Shown: positions 11,549-21,837 of the stretch, one piece after another
Position numbering within the stretch: the stretch's first letter is position 1
Layout of the letters: each line of letters opens with the position of its first letter
From: Cocos nucifera
Lineage: Eukaryota; Streptophyta; Magnoliopsida; Arecales; Arecaceae
Assembly (NCBI GenBank): GCA_006176705.1
Contig: QRFJ01004308.1
Coordinates: 21,965 to 85,964 of the forward strand
Reading direction: 5' to 3'
Length of the DNA: 64,000 bases
Notes under the pieces: model-generated
Databases searched by the model: none
Seen by the model: the letters and a program-made list of their open reading frames with translations, nothing else
What the model was told of the DNA's origin: nothing
Program-made: the position numbers and the translations under genes

Positions 11549-12238
11549 TTAGAAATAGGAGGAAAATCTCGTCCTAACGTGAGCAAAGTCGAAGGCCTCA
11601 TTAAACTAAGATAACATGAGGGGAGAGGCCCTACCAACAGCCCTAATATGCCCCTATAGTCTGTTAGGAACTGGAGGAGAATCTCGTCCGAACATGAGCA
11701 AGGTCAAAGGCCTCGTTGAACTAAGATGAGATGAGGGTAGAGGCCTTACCAACGATCCTAATGTACCCCTACAGCCCGTTAAGAACAAGAGAAGAGCCTC
11801 GTCCAAACGTGAGCAAGGTTAAAAGCCTCGTTGAACTAAGACGAGATGAGGGGAGAGGCCCTACCAACAGCCCTAATATGCCCCCACAGCCCGTTAGGAA
11901 CAGGAGGAGAACCTCATCCTAATGTGAGCAAGATCGAAGGCCTCATTGAACTAAGATGAGATAAGAGGAGAGGCCCTACCAATGGCCCTAATGTGCCCCT
12001 ACAGCCCATAAGAAATAGGAGAAGAACCTCGTCCTAACGTGAGCAAGATCGAAGGCCTCGTTGAACTAAAATGAGATGAGAAAAGAGGCCCTACCGATGG
12101 TCCTAATGTACCCCTGTAGCCCATTAGGAATAGGAGGAGAACCTTGTCCTAACGTAAGCAAGGTCGAAGGCCTCGTTAAGCCAAGACAAGAACCCGCCAA
12201 TGGATCCGACGAACCTCTATGATCATATAAGGGGTGGA
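11549..12238 (+). repeat. 115-bp tandem array in C0 (six units)
   Basis: The marker ttag(g/a)aa recurs at 11549, 11664, 11779, 11894, 12009 and 12124, exactly 115 bp apart. Each unit carries ggaggagaacctcgtcc and gaaggcctcgtt. The same family forms an array at the same place in C1 (21330-21830). The last unit is divergent. Confidence 0.9.
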
Positions 12239-12607
12239 AGGTCAAGTCCCTACTAACGATTGATGAGCGCATTCTCCTACGACCGTGCCAAATGCCAAAG
12301 GAAAAATCCCATCCTAATCCATAGAATGAACCCCTGACCCGACATCCACGACAAGCATCTTGTTAGAAATGAAAGAAAAATGAGGTGTCTAGAATCGAAT
12401 CTGCAAGAGATGATAATGAAAAAGGTACTATTCTATTATGAAGGTAAGTTCGTTACAAGTAAAAGTTAATAAGATCAATTACAATAGGCACACTACGAGC
12501 AAGATAGAAGTCGGCAAAGGTTGACTATGCGAAAAAGCAAATGCATTACAGACAAGATAAAGATCAGTGAAATCGATTACAAAAAAAAAAAGAAAAGAGG
12601 TGAAGTC
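12239..12607. other. C0 spacer between tandem array and antisense ORF
   Basis: Non-coding. It has an oligo-A stretch at ~12581-12591 near the 3' end of the antisense ORF. Nothing else is recognisable. Confidence 0.5.
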
Positions 12608-13510
12608 CTAAGGTGATTCGAACTCTTCAGACTTCAAGCTATTGGCTCCAGCCATCACCAAAGCTTCCTTTAGTTTAAAAATTTCCTCCTCTAGCTCCTT
12701 CTTCTTGTATAGACCATCAATGTACATCCTATTGGAGTATTCAAATTTGGCATCAAGCTCTCGCCATTGCTTTCTCAAAACCTCAGATTCAACTTGAGCG
12801 TCCTTGATAGCTTGATGTTCCCAGGCCAATTGGAGCTTCAATTATTGAACTTCGATTTTGTCCACCCCAACAGCCTCTGAGAGTTCACCGACAGTCCTCC
12901 TCAGAAAGATGAGCTCCTCAGGTTCACCGCTTGATCCAGCCTACTGAATGCTATGAAACTTCTTTCAAAAATAGGTCGGCTCATCCCTGGCAGCCTTTAG
13001 CTCGCCTTCAAGCCTAGACGTTCTTTCAGCCCAGGTCGTCCGATAATTATTGTGTCGATCTTCAGCATCTTGTAGCTACTTCTGAAGTTAGTAGAACTTC
13101 TTCAACCAGTTCCAGTCATGCCAAGCTTCATTGGTGGACCATGGTGAACCCCCTTCCAAGAGACAAATCTTCTCTTTCGCCTTCTTGAGATCAACTTTTA
13201 GAGAGCCGATCTTCACTGGGAGCACCCAAGTCTTGTCACTCGCACTCTTCCAGAGTTCATCGAGCTCTTTCTCAAAATATTCTTTTCAAATGCTAAAGCT
13301 TGCCACGTCCTTCATGTCTAAACTTCGAAGGTGAGTGACTTTCTTAGTTGCCTCCGCAGCATTTTTTCGAGAGGTCTAAAGGTTGGCCTCAACTCTCTTT
13401 AATCTTCTTCTCAATTGTTGGGCCTCCTTCTTCAAATCCTTTATCAAAGGCTTGAATGAAACCTCCTGAGGTAAGGGGTCGGCATCAACCAAAGAAAGGA
13501 GGTCGTGGCC
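12608..13510 (-). pseudogene. C0 antisense coiled-coil ORF, distal part
   Basis: On the minus strand a single frame can be followed from about 13510 to the stop at 12608, with roughly five internal stops. It encodes a charged, leucine- and glutamate-rich protein with heptad-like pattern (for example EELIFLRRTVGELSEAV and KKKELEEEIFKLKEAL), predicted coiled coil throughout. It follows 13641-15551, from which it is separated by about 130 bp of non-coding AT-rich sequence. It is probably the second exon or second reading frame of the antisense ORF found in Tat-like gypsy elements. Function unknown. Confidence 0.6.
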
Positions 13511-13640
13511 CTAATCGACAGAGACGTACTGAATCACATACAATGCAAAGTGTAAAAGAAAAGAATGATTTATTCTCATTACTTGAAATATGTTTGGTAC
13601 ACCAAAATAAAAATAAAGAGGGTACATAGATGTCAAAAGT

Positions 13641-15551
13641 TTAGACCTCGGGTGGCTCACCCACTGGAGAGGTCGCGATATTCTCGATCGGCTCTGGCCC
13701 TTGGGTAGGTTCGAATGCTATACCTGTGGATTCAGGAGCAACCTCGGCATCGATGCGTGAAGGGCCGACTATATCCTCTGGCTCTTTTAGGAGGAGGTCC
13801 AGATCGATGTTAGGGAAATTCTCGATGACTCGCCCCATGCAGACCTGGAACCCTTCCAAGAAGGCTTCCTAGGCAAAGTCTATTTTGATATCCTCCATAT
13901 CCTTTGAGGACTTGAAGTTCTGCACAACCCTTTCCATGGTGGCGCTAACCTCCCCTTGCACCTTTCTTTTCTCCTCCCTTTCCAGGGCTAGCTCAGCCCT
14001 CAACTTTGCCTTCTCTCCATGCTCCTCTCTCAGTTCATTCTGAAGGCGTTCGACTTCAGAAGAATGGGTCTCCGAGGCGACCTTTAGAATGTCGGCCTTG
14101 GCCCGGGCCTTCTCAGCTTCTGCATGGGCTTCTTCTAGGGCTTTAGAAGCTTCAGCCCGATTTTGGCTTGCTGCTTTGGAGTGGGCAAAAAGATAGTATC
14201 CCAATTGCAAAACACACAATAAATCAAAAACATAAAAGATCCTAGTTTCAAAGCTTAATGGGCATGAAGTCAAAGTCAGAAGGAACCACTTACCTCTAGA
14301 AAGGTAGCAAATGATTCATCGAACCTCTCGATGTCGTCCTTCTAGTGCATCCTTTCGACAATGTAGGGAAGGACGCACCCCTCCATTAGTGCCTGGATGA
14401 CCTCTCGATCGTCTAAGAAACCCTGTTCTTGGCCAAGGTCCTCTTCTTCGGAGCTCTTAGCCTTCCGCCCGATCTTCTTGCCGACGGCCCTCTTCTTCTT
14501 CTTCTCCATGGCTCCCTCTTGCCAAACAGGAGCAAGAGGGATGGCCTCATCAGATGGGATCGGGCTCAGCATGGTAGCGGCGGGTTCAAGGGTCGGTTCG
14601 GACCAAATCGATGCAGCCTGGCTCGACTCTCTAGTTTGGGCCTTCTTCTATGGATCATCGAAAGAACCTCCCTTCCTTTTGAGGATCCAGACCACCTTCA
14701 TCAAACGGTTTCATTCCTTGGGGGTCATTTCTGCAAAGACAAAGTTAGAAGATCAAAAAAATAAATACTATCCAGCTGGCTGAATATCACAAACTACCTA
14801 TCGGATTAAGAGAATTGAGGTCGATATTGAACAAGATTTGCTCGTCTAGGAGTCTAGGGATTGGTGGAGCATCAAAGGATTTTAGCTTATCGATTGAGCT
14901 TCGATCTTCATTTTCTAGTCCAGGAGCTCGGCGAACCGATTTTCTTACCTCGCCCCATGGAGGTAGCCCTAGTTCTAGGGTGGGATGGAAAATGAAGAAG
15001 AACTTCTCCTTCCAGCCATGAACGGAGGAAGGGGCACCTTTAAGTAGTCCCTTCCTCCTGAACTGTGGAGACACATACCACCAATCCTTAGCAGTGGGGT
15101 GATGTTTTAAGATAAAAAAATTATGAAACAGGAAAATGGTAGGTCGGACGCCTGCCATGGTGCACAGGAAGAGGAATCCTATGATAAATCTAAAGGAGTT
15201 CGGTGCCATAGCAACAAGAAAAATATTAAGAAACCTAAATAAGTTAGCTATGAAAAAAAGTAAAGATAATCTAAGCCCGATCCGAAAGGTTTTGACGTAC
15301 AGATAGATTCGGCCGAGATGGGGTGAACAGGCTCGGTCGTCAGGTCTAGGGAATTCAAGCTCGTACTCAGGAGGAATTCCTAACTAAATCCTAGCTAAGG
15401 AAAGGTCGTCAGGCCAAAGTCTATAAGAATTGGTCGTAGGAATAAAAGGATGGGCCGATCCCAAGAGTTCGGCCTCCCTAGGAGGTAGGTTCGTCAAGCT
15501 TAAAGGGGCCGGACTCTTAGAACAAGTTGGCCAAGATCCCTCACTAGACAT
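13641..15551 (-). pseudogene. C0 antisense ORF with Transposase_28-like domain
   Basis: The start codon is probably at 15551 (MSSEGSWP), because the C3 copy starts the same way (MSSYASEY at 41655). The N-terminal part reads PPEYELEFPRP..., then YLYVKTFRIGLRLSL. The segment 15209-14787 (NSFRFIIGFLFLC, GVRPTIFLF, WWYVSP, then GWKEKFFFIF) resembles the plant 'putative gypsy type transposon' domain (Pfam Transposase_28). It is followed by a basic lysine-rich patch (14572-14342), a coiled coil (14273-13869) and an acidic tail (13859-13641). The frames are offset and broken, so introns or decay separate them. It runs opposite to gag, as described for extra ORFs in Tat-lineage elements. Role unknown. 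Confidence 0.68.
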
Positions 15552-16185
15552 TTGGATCAAGATAAAATCAAGAAATTACCCAAAAAATTAAATAAGAAAA
15601 AATGAGACGTTCAAGCTTCGACAAGAACAGAAAGAACGAAAAAGTAAGAATGCAAAGATAATCTGAAAGGTGTTGAAAAGTTGACCTAAATTGGTTGAGA
15701 AGAATAAGGAGATGGTGAATGAAGCAAGGATCGAAGGTAAGGTATGTCGAAAATCAAAGAAAGCAGCTTGGGCTCTCGCTCGGGATGAAGAGGGAAACCA
15801 AAGGGAGGAAAGGAAGATTTCAGAAGTAGAAACTCGGAGGAGAGCAGGCTTATGTAACCCCTAGAGCTCCAAAGCAGTTATGATTACAGATTTCCTCCAG
15901 TCGATCTTTGATCGATGCGTGTCCCACTCATCATGGCATAAAACTTCCAACGGACAAACCCTTAATGGTGCTATACCTCAAGCAAATTTCTGGCAGAAAA
16001 TTTGGAAAACATCTCTTCGGATCACCATGTATATACGAAGCTCCAACGCCAGCCTAATAAAAGTCAAAACATCCCATACCACCTGAAAGCAGGAAATCTG
16101 GTTGGATCAAAAAATTCTTCGAACTTCGACAGTCTCCATCTTACTCACATCCTTCAAGCTTTGAACTTGAGAGTAGGGAGGCTAG
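15552..16185. other. C0 region upstream of antisense ORF and 3' polypurine tract
   Basis: Non-coding. It would hold the promoter of the antisense ORF. It ends with the purine tract gagagtagggaggctag that primes plus-strand synthesis of C0, directly before the LTR. Confidence 0.5.
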
Positions 16186-17047
16186 TGTTGGGTATAAATT
16201 CACACCTACCGAAGTTTGACTAAGATTTCGGTCAAACCCCCAGCACCTGCGCATCTAGTTTGGTCAAACTCCTTTCGAATTCCCCCAACAGGTGAACTCC
16301 TCTAGTAGTCGAGCTCCTTGCGGACTCCTCCAATAGGTGCACTCCTTCTGGATTCCCCCAACAAGCAAACTTCCCTAACAGCCGAACTCCTCCCGGACTC
16401 CTCCAACAGACAAACTCCTTCCAAATTCTTTTCAGTAGTTGGGTTCCTCCATCAGGCGAATTCCTCCTCGGGTCTCTCCTCCAGAAAAGCTATACGCAGA
16501 TCTCTCTAACAAATCTACTTACTGATTCCAGAAGAGTCTCCTCTCCTACACAAATCCAGCCTCGAACACGGCATGAACCGACCCACACCCAAACTACCTT
16601 GGAGGAGTTCGAACTCTTCTAGAATTGATATAGCTCAAAGTTCATCACCAACTGATGCCTACTCCAAACTTTGGCTATCAAATCTCAAGCGGACTAGGCA
16701 CCTCACGACAACAGACACTATTCTCCATAACAAACTCTACGTAGCTCCGAGCGGTCCACTATCCGATAGTTACAGCTATCACCATCAGTTTGTTACAGGC
16801 TCTGTCTATAAAAGGAACCTTCTAGATACATTTTCTTAAGGCTCTCTTCTCCTTCCCAAAACTCTGCTGAATTCTTTCTCAAGTACTTCATTTTTATTGG
16901 CCAAAAGAGTTAACTTGATTATCAGAGGATCTTGCCGAAGCCACCCCCTTAGGCTCTGGACAAGGCTTGTTTTGTAGGACACTGACGATGATCTCTTCTT
17001 CTCTGACTCTGGCATTTCTCCAGTGACGACTAGATTTTGCACCAACA
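16186..17047 (+). repeat. 3' LTR of C0 (862 bp)
   Basis: It starts TGTTGGGTATAAA and ends ...accaaca. This gives intact TG...CA termini, where other C-type LTRs have lost the TG. It has TATAAAAG at 16807-16814 and a purine tract upstream. The U3 has CTCC-rich imperfect repeats (16270-16510). B1 leader sequence begins at 17048, so C0 was inserted in the B1 leader. Confidence 0.8.
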
Positions 17048-17902
17048 CCTTCCATTGATCTTACTTAGCGGGCCGACATGATTGATTAGGATTTGATTAA
17101 ACCACTTGGTGATTTGGGCTGACTCATGTCACTAGGAATCAGTTTGACTAATTTCAATCAATAAGATAGAATTAGGTGCCCATGGACCTAAATTGATCCT
17201 AGTCCTAACCTATTGACTTAGTGAAGTCAGTGGGAGGATTTGACTTGATGAAGTTAGTGAGAGTAAATTTGTCCGTGTCCTTTCTATCCTTAAATCACAT
17301 GTAACCTAATCTTCTAAATTATTAGATTCTTAAAAATGACTAAGTTATGGAGATAACTGAGTCATAGCCTCCCATTAAGGTAGATAGCAATGGGTCCAAT
17401 TTTTCAGATGGACATTGGAGGTGCCTTACACCTATTGTTCTTCTAGATATTGGAATTACTATCCATCATATGATGATTAGGTCGCACTCTCTTAATAGTG
17501 ATCAGGTTGGCTAGAGCATTTCTCAAGCCTATTCATCATTGGTTTGATGCATCAAACTCAATCATGTTAATGGTTGGACCTAACCAGATCTTTTCAATGG
17601 AGGCCATAGCCTACTAAATTAGCTTCTAGGGCAAAACCAAAATACTAAAAATATTTAAAAAAATAATTAATTATGAATCTACTTGTAGATGCACACTAGT
17701 TGGCCAGAGCTTTCCTCGAACCCATCTGTAGTCTACGTGGATTTTAGTACCGACTAAGGAGTTAGTGTAATTCGTCGAATTAGAGGTAGAGGCTACCAAT
17801 TCATAAAAATAGTGGAAGAACCTTTAGACTAAAGTTTAAGTCTTTAGGGTTAATTAATTCAATTACTAATATGGTCTCATATTTTTCTTTCAATTGAATA
17901 GA
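17048..17902 (+). other. B1 copia untranslated leader
   Basis: This is an AT-rich, stop-filled stretch with short phrases repeated with variation (gtcagtgggaggatttgac, gaagttagtgagag). It lies directly before the B1 gag start. Long leaders before gag are also present in the family-A copies here (about 1.9 kb). No PBS is visible, because the upstream part is lost. Confidence 0.6.
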
Positions 17903-18325
17903 ATGGCTAGTGTAAGTTCGCTCCGTTCACTATTAGACAGTGATAAGCTTTTAGGACCCAATTACGAACAGTCTAGTATTGACCCTAATCAGGCAGACCT
18001 AAAGAGGAATTATCTTCTAGAGCCAAATAGACTGAACAGGAGAAATCAGCAAGTTGTTACTGGTCAAGATTGTTATATGATAACATCTTGTAATTTCTTC
18101 GTTTGTGATACATCTACCTGGGTATTAGATATTGAGAGTCCAATTCACATATGCAATTCATTGTATGAACTTTAAATTGGTAGAAAGTTTGAGAATGATG
18201 ATAAATTCTTGAATATTAGGGATGGACGTAAAGTTTCAATCCTAGCATCGGAGACTCTCGAGCTTATTTTCAAAAATAATAATGTTGTTTTAAATGACTG
18301 TCACTATTATCTATCTTTTATGATG
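17903..18325 (+). pseudogene. B1 gag start fused to protease
   Basis: ATG at 17903 opens MASVSSLRSLLDSDKLLGPNY, a typical copia gag N-terminus. About 60 residues later the frame is already in the protease: TSTWVLDIESPIHICN has the spacing of the usual WVLD[ST]G motif, but the catalytic D-[ST]-G reads D-I-E. Some 200 or more residues of gag, with the zinc knuckle, are missing, so there is an internal in-frame deletion. A stop follows at 18173-18175, and the protease frame then continues to the C1 insertion at 18331. The protein cannot be active. Confidence 0.78.
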
Positions 18326-18330
18326 AACAT
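18326..18330 (+). repeat. Left target-site duplication of C1 (aacat)
   Basis: aacat here and at 24578-24582 flank C1 exactly. Removing C1 plus one copy rejoins the B1 reading region. Confidence 0.9.
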
Positions 18331-19279
18331 TCTTGGGGATAAATCCTGCTCCCACCGAAGTCCAGTTCGATGCTCAGCCTGAAGCGATCGGTAGCCATGG
18401 AAGAGCTTCAATGGATGGACTTTAGCCGAACTCCTATAGCCGACCGAACTGCTTAGCGGTCGAGCTCCTTCATACTCCCAACGATCGAGCTTAAGTCAGA
18501 CTCCCGCAAGAGCCAAACTCTCTCCGCACCCATCCAGCCAGATGCCTATGGGAGCCGAACTCCCTCCAAGCTTCCCCTTCGGCCAGATTTCTTCAGGAGC
18601 CGAACTTCTTTCAGATATCCCCTTCAACCGATCAAAATCCTCAGCGGTCGAGCTCCTTCCGAATTCTCTAGCGGCCGAGCCTTAGCTGCATTTCTCTAGC
18701 CAGACACCTATGAGAGTCGAACTCCCTCCACACTCCTTTGGTCGAACTCCTTCCGAGCTTTCCTTCAGCCGAACTCCTCTACGAGTCCAAACTCCTCTGG
18801 ATGAACTATCGCCATCAGTCTGCCATAGGCGACGAGACTAGACGACATGGCCACCATTACTGATGACACCACTCTCTCCGTAACCAGCTCCGTACAGCCC
18901 ATGACCTACCAGCATGGCTGTCACTATCCATCGAACGATGCCTTCCTCTGCATACTGAACTCCATGTGGCCCTCGAGCGGCCCACCAGTAGATGATATGG
19001 CCATCACCATCAATCAAGCTCCACATATAAAAAAGACCCTCTAGATATGCTAATCTCTGAACTCTAATCTCTAAGCTCTCCTCTCCTCCTCTAAGCTCTG
19101 TGGAACTCATTCTCGAGCACTCCATTCCTATTGGCCAGAGCTGACTTGATCGTCGGAGTGTCCTATCGGAGCCACCCCCCACCAACTCTGGATGGGATTT
19201 TATTTTGCAGGTCTTCGACGGTGACCTCATCCACCTCCACTCCAGCTAATTTTGAAGACGATTAGTTTCTGCATCAATA
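18331..19279 (+). repeat. 5' LTR of C1 (949 bp)
   Basis: It runs from tcttggggataaa to ...gcatcaata. The expected TG start has become TC, and the end CA has become TA. The partner is 23629-24577, of equal length. TATAAAAA lies at about 19026. Confidence 0.93.
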
Positions 19280-19280
19280 G

Positions 19281-19300
19281 ATTGGCGCTGGAGGAAGGGA
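19281..19300 (+). promoter_or_regulatory. Primer-binding site of C1
   Basis: attggcgctggaggaaggga begins one base after the LTR. The equivalent in C2 is at 29701 (attggcgttagagaaaggg). The TTGGCGC start is shared with many gypsy PBSs. I cannot name the tRNA safely. Confidence 0.65.
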
Positions 19301-19410
19301 CTGAACCTTCGAGGTTCTCTTATTCTTAAAGGAGTGCTCGACGATGATTTCTCTCTTCCTTCCATGGAAATCTCTCTTCTTCCTCTCTAGAGTTCTTTTC
19401 CAAAGAGAAA

Positions 19411-21250
19411 ATGCCTCTCAGGAGAGCTTCAACTTGGTGGTTGGCAGCCTCCATGCCAGGTCCATCTGCTTCCACTTCAGCCCCGGTGGCCCAGGTTCCA
19501 CCTGAAGCCACCATAGATGTGGAGCTATTCAAATTGCTGGTCCAGCAGGTTCGTGCCCTCGCCAAGATGATGTAGGCCATGCGATAGCTTCTGGAGAAGA
19601 CTTTGCCAGCAAACCCACCCCGAGGATGCCAGGAATTGGCCTTGAGGAAAAGCATTTGGCCTAGCATACCAATCATCCTTGGGGAGGGGAAATAGAGGGC
19701 ATGGAGTGCACCCAGGAGGGCAGAGGGAAGTTCAACATGTGCGAGATTCGCCATCAAGGAGGCCCTGACCAAGGGGGCATGGAGTTCACCCAGGAGGGTG
19801 GAAAGAAGTTTGGCATGTGCGAGGCCGCCGAACTCGCCATCAAGGTGGCCCCGACCAAGGGGGCATGAAGTTCACCCAGGAGGGCGGAAAGAAGTTTGGC
19901 GTGTGCGAGGCCGCCGAACTCGCCATCAAGGAGGCCCCGACCAAGGGGGCATGGAAGTTCACCCTAGGAGGGTGGAAAGAAGTTCGACGTGTGCGAGGCC
20001 GCTGAACTCACCATCAAGGAGGCCCCGACCAAGGGGGCATGAAGTTCACCCAGGAGGGTGGAAAGAAGTTCGGCGTGTGCGAGGCCGCCGAACTCGCCAT
20101 CAAGGAGGCCCCGACCAAGGGGGCATGAAGTTCACCCAGGAGGGTGGAAAGAGATGTTTGGCGTGTGCGAGGCCATCGAACTCGCCATCAAGGAAGCCCC
20201 GACCAAGGGGGCATGGAGTTCACCCAAGAGGGCGGAAAGAAGTTTGGCGTGTGCGAGACCGCCAAACTCACCATCAAGGAGGCTCCGACCAAGGGGGCAT
20301 GGAGTTCACTCAGGAGGGCAAAAAAAAGTTCGGCATGTGCGAGACCGCTGAACTCGCCAAGGAGGGCGGAAAGAAGTTCGGCATGTGCGAGGCCGTCGAA
20401 CTCGCCATCAAGGAAGTTTGGACAAAGAAGCATGAAGTTCTCCCGATGAAAGCTTCATAGGAGGGTGGAGTGAAGTTCGGCGCATGCAAGGTCGAACTTG
20501 CCCTCGAGTATATCTTCAAGGAAGTCCCTACAAAGAATTCACAGGAGGTGGAATGAAGTTCAGGCAAGCAAAGCCGAGCTCCCCCTCGAGCTCATCGTCA
20601 AGGAAGTCTGGACAAAGAAGCATGAAGTTCTCCCATAGAAGGTTTCATAAGAAGTTCGGCCGTGCTCACGACCTACCCAGCGCAAGCAAGGCCTGAACTC
20701 CTCAAGCTCACCACCAAGGAAGTCCAGACAAAAGGACATGAAGAAGTCCTCCTCTCAAAAGGTTCCGCGACTACGCCTCCCTCAATGTCCCTCGAACTCA
20801 AATTCTCACAAAAATTAAGAACCAGCTGTCAAGACCAGAAGGACTACGGTCTCCCCCAAAACATGCACGATCGAAGCAAGTAATGCCCCTACCATCGCGA
20901 CCACATCATGATACTGAGGAATACATTCAGCTCTGAGATGAAATTGAGGAGCTCATCACAAAGGGGTGGCTGGGTAAATTCCTCCGATGCCAGCCTGAAG
21001 ATCGGCCAAGGGCACTACCGTGGCCAAAAACGACAAGGAGGTCGACCGCCTCACGGCGTCATCAATGTTACCTCGACGATTCATCGTCTCCCAGTGACAA
21101 AGCCAAGAGAAGCTTACTCCAAATTGAGAAGGCCAGTGCAAGATAGAGGAGGTCGTCTGGCCCAGGCCTTGCTGCCCGAGGGAACCCGGAGGAACAATGC
21201 CCCCACGATCCTAAAATGGGGATATGCTGCCAGTAACTTTTCCTCGGTAA
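19411..21250 (+). pseudogene. C1 gag, rearranged by tandem expansion
   Basis: ATG at 19411 opens MPLRRASTWW, matching the start of the C2 gag. The frame covers the N-terminal segment (ELFKLLVQQVRALAKMM) and then meets stops at ~19574. The capsid core seen in C2 (~30340-30680) is missing. Instead, the stretch equal to C2 ~30890-31010 is repeated about eight times (19690-20400). The C-terminal part returns at 20880-21050 in a shifting frame (dENTEEYIQL-like, EIEELI), as in Tat-type gags. No capsid could be made. Confidence 0.7.
19690..20400 (+). repeat. 86-bp tandem array inside C1 gag
   Basis: The marker gggggcatg recurs at 19773, 19859, 19945, 20033, 20119, 20207 and 20293, with steps of 86, 86, 88, 86, 88 and 86. 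Each unit has ttcacccaggagggtgg, gaagttcggcgtgtgcgag and ctcgccatcaaggag. Lengths not divisible by three, together with a lack of stops, leave all three frames open. This explains the 220-residue ORF at 19798-20460. Confidence 0.92.
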
Positions 21251-21329
21251 AATTCTTCCCACTCAATAATATTGTTTTTGGGTGCAAAAACTATGTGATG
21301 ACAGAAAAGAAATAAGCAAAAGTGGTCCG
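21251..21329 (+). other. C1 segment after gag, conserved in C0 and C2
   Basis: A short block containing ggtgcaaaaactatgtgatg is shared almost unchanged with C2 (~31590) and in decayed form with C0 (~11500). It marks the end of the gag region in all three. Confidence 0.6.
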
Positions 21330-21832
21330 TTAGGAACATGAGGAGAACCTCGTCCTAACGCAGGTAAAGTCGAAGGCCTCATTCACCTTAGACGAGATGG
21401 GAGAAAATGGACGACGGTCCGAATGTGCCCCCAAAGTCCGTTAGGAATAGAAGGAGAACCTCGTCCTAACATGAGCAAAGTCGAAGGCCTCGTTCATCTT
21501 AGACGAGACGGAGGGAGAGGCACGGACGATGATCCATATTGCCCCCATAGTCCGTTAGGAATAGGAGGAGAACCTCGTCCTAACGCGAGTAAAGTTGAAG
21601 TCCTCATTCACCTTAGAAGAGATGGGGGGAGATGGACGACGGTCCGAATGTGCCCCCACAGCCTGTTAGAAATAGGAGGAGAACCTCATCCTAACGCGAG
21701 CAAAGCCGAAGGCCTCGTTCACCCTAGACGAGATAGGGGGAGAGGCATGGACGATGGTCCGAAGGTGCCCCCACAGCCCGTTAGGAGCAGGAGGAGAACC
21801 TCATCCTAACGTGAGCAAAGTTCGAGTCCGAG
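21330..21832 (+). repeat. 111-115-bp tandem array in C1 (five units)
   Basis: Marker ttagg at 21330, 21441, 21555, 21666 and 21781. It is the same repeat family as 11549-12238 in C0, and a single decayed unit lies in C2 at ~31645-31730. Confidence 0.9.
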
Positions 21833-21837
21833 CTCGA

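Larger units (their letters stand above)
11441..17047 (+). mobile_element. Tat-like gypsy element C0, 5' half missing
   Basis: Order is tail of gag region, 115-bp tandem array, antisense ORF region, polypurine tract (gagagtagggaggctag, ~16169-16185) and 3' LTR (16186-17047). The first 100 bases match the gag ends of C1 (~21230) and C2 (~31530). The LTR is a diverged relative of those of C1 and C2. No pol is present. The 5' LTR and most of gag were lost with the deletion at ~5464 and the A1 insertion. Confidence 0.8.

Noticed and set aside
19798..20460. 220-residue ORF as a gene
   Set aside because: It is produced by the 86-bp array, which is free of stops in all frames. It lacks any known domain and shifts frame at every unit.
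20908..21315. 135-residue ORF as a separate gene
   Set aside because: It is a wrong-frame reading of the gag C-terminus. The correct frame gives the EIEELI-type Tat gag motif.
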